64,000 nucleotides of DNA from Pegea sp. RAD2-039 (lineage: Eukaryota; Chordata; Thaliacea; Salpida; Salpidae): NCBI GenBank assembly GCA_034620365.1, contig JAQGEQ010000334.1:62001-126000 (forward strand), given 5' to 3'. Positions within the stretch are counted from its first letter, which is position 1. Each line of letters begins with the position of its first letter. This document shows positions 60,570 through 64,000 of the stretch, piece after piece. The position numbers and the translations under genes are program-made. The notes beneath the pieces are model-generated. The model had not been told where the DNA came from, ran no database searches, and saw nothing but the letters and a program-made list of their open reading frames with translations.

Positions 60570-61090
60570 TTAGTTATGTCTAGAAAATCTGATTTTTTTC
60601 TAAAAATAAAAGATTAAAAACCTTTTCCAGAAATGAAATTTGAATCATAAGTAAATTCTGCTCTATTTTATGCTAATTAAATTAAGATAATGCCGATTAT
60701 TGAAATTTTCATTAAATATTGGATTAACGTTTGCATTAAAAAACGATTTTCTCAGTGATTAACGACTACGTCTAAGTAATGTTGATCCAAACAAACATAA
60801 TAATAAATAAATGTTTATAAATTAACAATTAAGCTCATTATGTGAAAAATGAGCAAGATTTGATTATTTTATGAATACTTTTCAGACAATTAAGTTACAA
60901 ATAGTAATTTTGAAGGATTTTCATAAAAAAATAAATTTCTAATAATAAAAATATTAATTGTCATACAAATGGTTATAAATAACAGTAAGTAACTAAATTC
61001 TGAAAAAAGTTGATAAGGTCATAAAAAATTAAACCTCAATGATAATCATTTTAAATTTAGAAACAAGCAATTTCATTTAAAATATCATCT
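60570..61090. other. A+T-rich segment after the tRNA-like sequence
   Basis: The part 60600-60830 resembles 27950-28180, but the tRNA-like sequence is not at the matching place there. If this is a SINE its body should lie here; I cannot define an end or a target-site duplication. Confidence 0.4.
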
Positions 61091-61395
61091 AATAATATTT
61101 TAACTAATAATAAAAATTTTAAAACAGCTAAGGAAGCTACTTATTATCCAAACCAATCGCTAATAAGTTAATTGTTTTTTCAATTCTTAATCTATAGTTA
61201 CTTTTACAAAATCGATTTTCGGTTTAAAAAAATCCTATAGAGAGTTAATCTAAGCTTTAAAATGTCAAGTATGGTCTAATTTCTTTTATAAACGATAACA
61301 ACCTATTTTTTGCGTTTGAAAATCATACCAGTAAACCATATGCAAGTTAAAAGGTAGCAGTTGATAAACTGCTTGGTAATATTGATTACAGTTTT

Positions 61396-61521
61396 GTTGA
61401 AATTCATTCAACTTCAGATTAATATGATATTTAGTCAATTAAACAAATCAGACCGTTGTACCTAATCTCTTTCAGTCAGTATAAAGCTATTTATCAGCTT
61501 CTTATAATCTACTGTTTGTGG
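61396..61521 (+). promoter_or_regulatory. TATA/TTTGTGG module, 76-bp class
   Basis: Inverted repeat GTTGAAATTCATTCAAC 61396-61412, TATTTATCAG from 61488, TTTGTGG from 61515 (27 bp). Confidence 0.55.
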
Positions 61522-62899
61522 TGTAAACTGGTAAAACCTTGAAATCGTTATAAATTAATTTTTCAGAGATCAAAGCCCTTGGATAGTTTCAACTTTTGTT
61601 TACTCACTAACTTTTCTAAAATATAAATTTTGCTGACTAAATGTGTATTTTAAATTAAAAAGGAACTATTGAAGAAATTGGCAAAAGGTTACATCTACTA
61701 AGTGTGGAAAATTATTTTAATTGCATTAATTTAACATTAAGTATCAGCATATAATTGAAGGGCTGATTTTATTTTTTATAAAAATGTTCGGTGATATTAA
61801 AATAAAGCAAGTTATTTGTTTTTGGCTTCGTTTATCTTTTTTTTGTTTCTTAAAAATCAAACAAGTTATTTGTAAATCACAACATCCGCTAGCTGTCGCT
61901 GTTGGTACTTTATTTTAACTCTTTTTTCATTTCTCATTCTGAAAAACCATTTTAAAACAATGGTATTATTGTTAAGTACGATTCAACATTAAACTGCCGC
62001 ACTTAGCTCTTATAGAATCGATCTTAGGCTGTTTAACTGCTTACTTTTGTAGTGACAATCGTATTACTGACAGATAAATTATATCTTGTTAATAAGTTAC
62101 CAGTCTACGATATACTCTAGCAAAGTTCAATAAAGTTTCTAAAACGAATTAGTAATATTATTACAATTGTCATAAACATCTTCTGTCATTAATGATTTGT
62201 TTGCGTCAAGTTTCTTCTTGATTTTAACATAATAAAGCAATACGAAGCAAAAGTTTATTTTTTAGATCAGTTTCCATGATGAACAAGTCATTTTCTCATT
62301 CAAAAAGCTATAAAAGTCAAAACAAACAACAGTTATAGCTGTCAGTTTTCAACTATGTATTTTTTTCCGTTAGAAAAAATCTTTTATTTAAGAAATTCAA
62401 CAAAAAATTTTAGAATCTTTATAATTTACCTTCAAAGTTTACTTTTGTTGATAAATTAGCAAATACGCTAGTTGTTGCAAACTTATTCGATTTTAGCTAG
62501 TAAAAATATAATTTATAAATTGATAACAACTTTAATTGGAAAATTGTTTAAAAAATTAATTTCATTATTTTTTGTTCTATGCTTTTCTGTATCTAATTTT
62601 AACTCTATTCAGACAAGGAGTATTTGATTACATTGGTTTCTCTTTAACACATACATACTTTTCAATTATTAATATTGCAAACAGACATTAATTTTCAATT
62701 ATATAGTCTACTAAAAAGGTTATTTTTCTTTATTTTTAAGCATAAATCGAAAACTACAATTCAAAATCTAAAAAATAATATGGTTGTATATTAATACATA
62801 ATTATCATTATTATTATTTATGTTATTACTAATACTATTTTTAATTTATTTTTAATATTTTGTTTTTCTTTCATGAAGTTTACTTCTATTTGTTTTAAC

Positions 62900-63008
62900 C
62901 CACAAACATGAGATTGAAACAGCTTTACTTATAACGCTGGATTTTTCAACTGACATCTTCTATCATTCGATTCTTGAAAATGGAATTTGGAAACTGATAA
63001 CTTCAGTT
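62900..63008 (-). promoter_or_regulatory. TATA/TTTGTGG module, minus strand
   Basis: TATAAGTAAA from 62933, TTTGTGG from 62906 (27 bp), inverted repeat AACTGA/TCAGTT 62992-63008. Confidence 0.55.
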
Positions 63009-63386
63009 GAATTAAAGTTAGCTTCTTATTGTTGATTACCAAATATCAATAAATTCGCTTTCTACTGAGATTAGCTAGATTTTTTTATTTTGAGATTTTT
63101 ATATTTGGAATACTAATTTCAGCATTTTACATAAAAGTCACTTTAAATTCAATAAAAAAATTGCATTAGAAAACAAACAAGACAGTTTTCCAAATTTAGT
63201 TGCTTTAAAAACAAGTTTAGTTTATAGAAAAGTTTTTTAAAATTTCACAACTAAAACATAAAATTAGTAGGACTGTAGTAAGAAAGATAAGGAATTTCTG
63301 AATAATAATATCTTGCAAAAATTGCATAATTTCAAAATTAAAAGATTTACCAAAATTTGCAGTAAGTAAACATTTAAAACTTTAAC

Positions 63387-63420
63387 TCACAAACATTAGA
63401 TTAAAATGCAATAATATATA
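63387..63420 (-). promoter_or_regulatory. TATA module core, TTGCAT subfamily, truncated
   Basis: TATATATTAT from 63420 and TTTGTGA from 63393 (27 bp). The upstream inverted repeat has been removed by the junction near 63455. Confidence 0.45.
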
Positions 63421-63895
63421 AGATGAGTATAACAAAATTTTACCTGATATTCGGATTTTTAATGAAGAGTATTTAATACATAATTTTAACAATTTAATTT
63501 TAATCAAAAAAATTCTTTAAACTCTTACGCAATTTCATTATATAATTATTTAAACAATGAAATGCTTTACCGGCTGCATCCCTTGCGATGTAAGATGAGC
63601 TCACCCCATAAGTTAACTCGTTAAAAGTTAATTTACTACTTAACATCTAGTTTCCATTCTAATAAGACAAGAAGTTTTTCATTACATTACTTCTATTTAA
63701 CCAAAACATCCTTTTTTAACTTTAGTATTGCAAACATTTATTTTTTTACATACAAACTTTACTAAAGATGTTTTTTTTTTATTTTTTAAATATAAATCAA
63801 AAACTTTAATTCAATATTAAATAATAATACAAATAAATATCGAGAATTATTTTTAAATCTTTATTTTCATGACTTATACTTTTTTCTGTTTCAAC

Positions 63896-64000
63896 CCAAA
63901 AATTTGAGACTAAAACAGCCTTATTTATAAGGTTAGCTCTACCAGTTGACAGGTCGATTTAAGTTTCCCATCTTCCGTTTCAAATTTTGAGACTGATATA
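63896..64000 (-). promoter_or_regulatory. TATA module, incomplete at window end
   Basis: TATAAATAAG from 63929 and a mutated word (TTTTTGG) from 63902, 27 bp apart. The first arm of the inverted repeat (ACTGA) is visible at 63992. Confidence 0.5.

Larger units (their letters stand above)
61091..63147. repeat. Duplicated two-kilobase unit, copy of 22872-24909
   Basis: Order: H stretch, plus-strand module (61396-61521), element B (61878-61908), element C (about 62308-62355), minus-strand module (62900-63008). The two modules converge about 1.4 kb apart. No coding region is found. Confidence 0.8.
63148..64000. repeat. Mosaic block, runs off the window
   Basis: The part 63150-63455 matches 8650-8940 and includes a TTGCAT-type core (63387-63420). 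A junction near 63455 joins it to sequence like 32200-32740, with element D at 63526-63605 and a minus-strand module at 63896-64000 cut by the window end. Confidence 0.6.

Overview
This is a strongly A+T-rich eukaryotic window, almost certainly from an animal. It has spliceosomal introns with GT/AG borders, a metazoan-type RNA polymerase II subunit gene, and C2H2 zinc-finger genes with classical TGEKP linkers. I cannot place the species.

Protein-coding content is sparse, with three supportable genes and one gene relic. (1) 45396-46523 (+) is a four-exon gene for RPB9/POLR2I. (2) 38552-39079 (+) is a four-finger C2H2 protein. (3) 57325-58077 (+) is a six-finger paralogue of it. (4) 50299-50401 (+) is a frameshifted 3' remnant of a third copy. 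A degenerate tRNA-Gly-like sequence, probably a pseudogene or SINE head, lies at 60497-60569. A 3.6-kb minisatellite of 20-bp units (46661-50255) fills the space between the RPB9 gene and the zinc-finger remnant.

Nearly all the rest (1-38150, 39640-41880, 50985-64000) is a mosaic of locally duplicated non-coding blocks of 0.6-3.7 kb. The clearest pairs are 4231-7704 with 10568-14307, 2129-3904 with 15871-17675, 18475-20280 with 50985-52797, 22872-24909 with 61091-63147, and 28254-29171 with 53032-53959. Only 41881-45395 looks mostly single-copy.

The most striking pattern is a small module repeated about 48 times on both strands of the mosaic. It has a 17-bp inverted repeat, then about 54-76 bp, then a TATA-box-like motif, then a conserved TTTGTGG word. 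The TATA start and the TTTGTGG start are exactly 27 bp apart in 33 copies I measured by hand, in sequence subfamilies that otherwise differ. The inverted-repeat arms change together between subfamilies (GTTGAA/TTCAAC, AACTGA/TCAGTT, AATTGA/TCAATT). Plus-strand modules are followed at about 330-370 bp by one conserved hairpin-like element (B). Minus-strand modules of one subfamily are followed at about 300-375 bp by another (D). Many blocks therefore carry two convergent, promoter-like heads. I read this as a candidate undescribed family of TATA-driven non-coding transcription units, or as the promoter-bearing ends of a non-autonomous repeat. The sequence alone does not decide between these.
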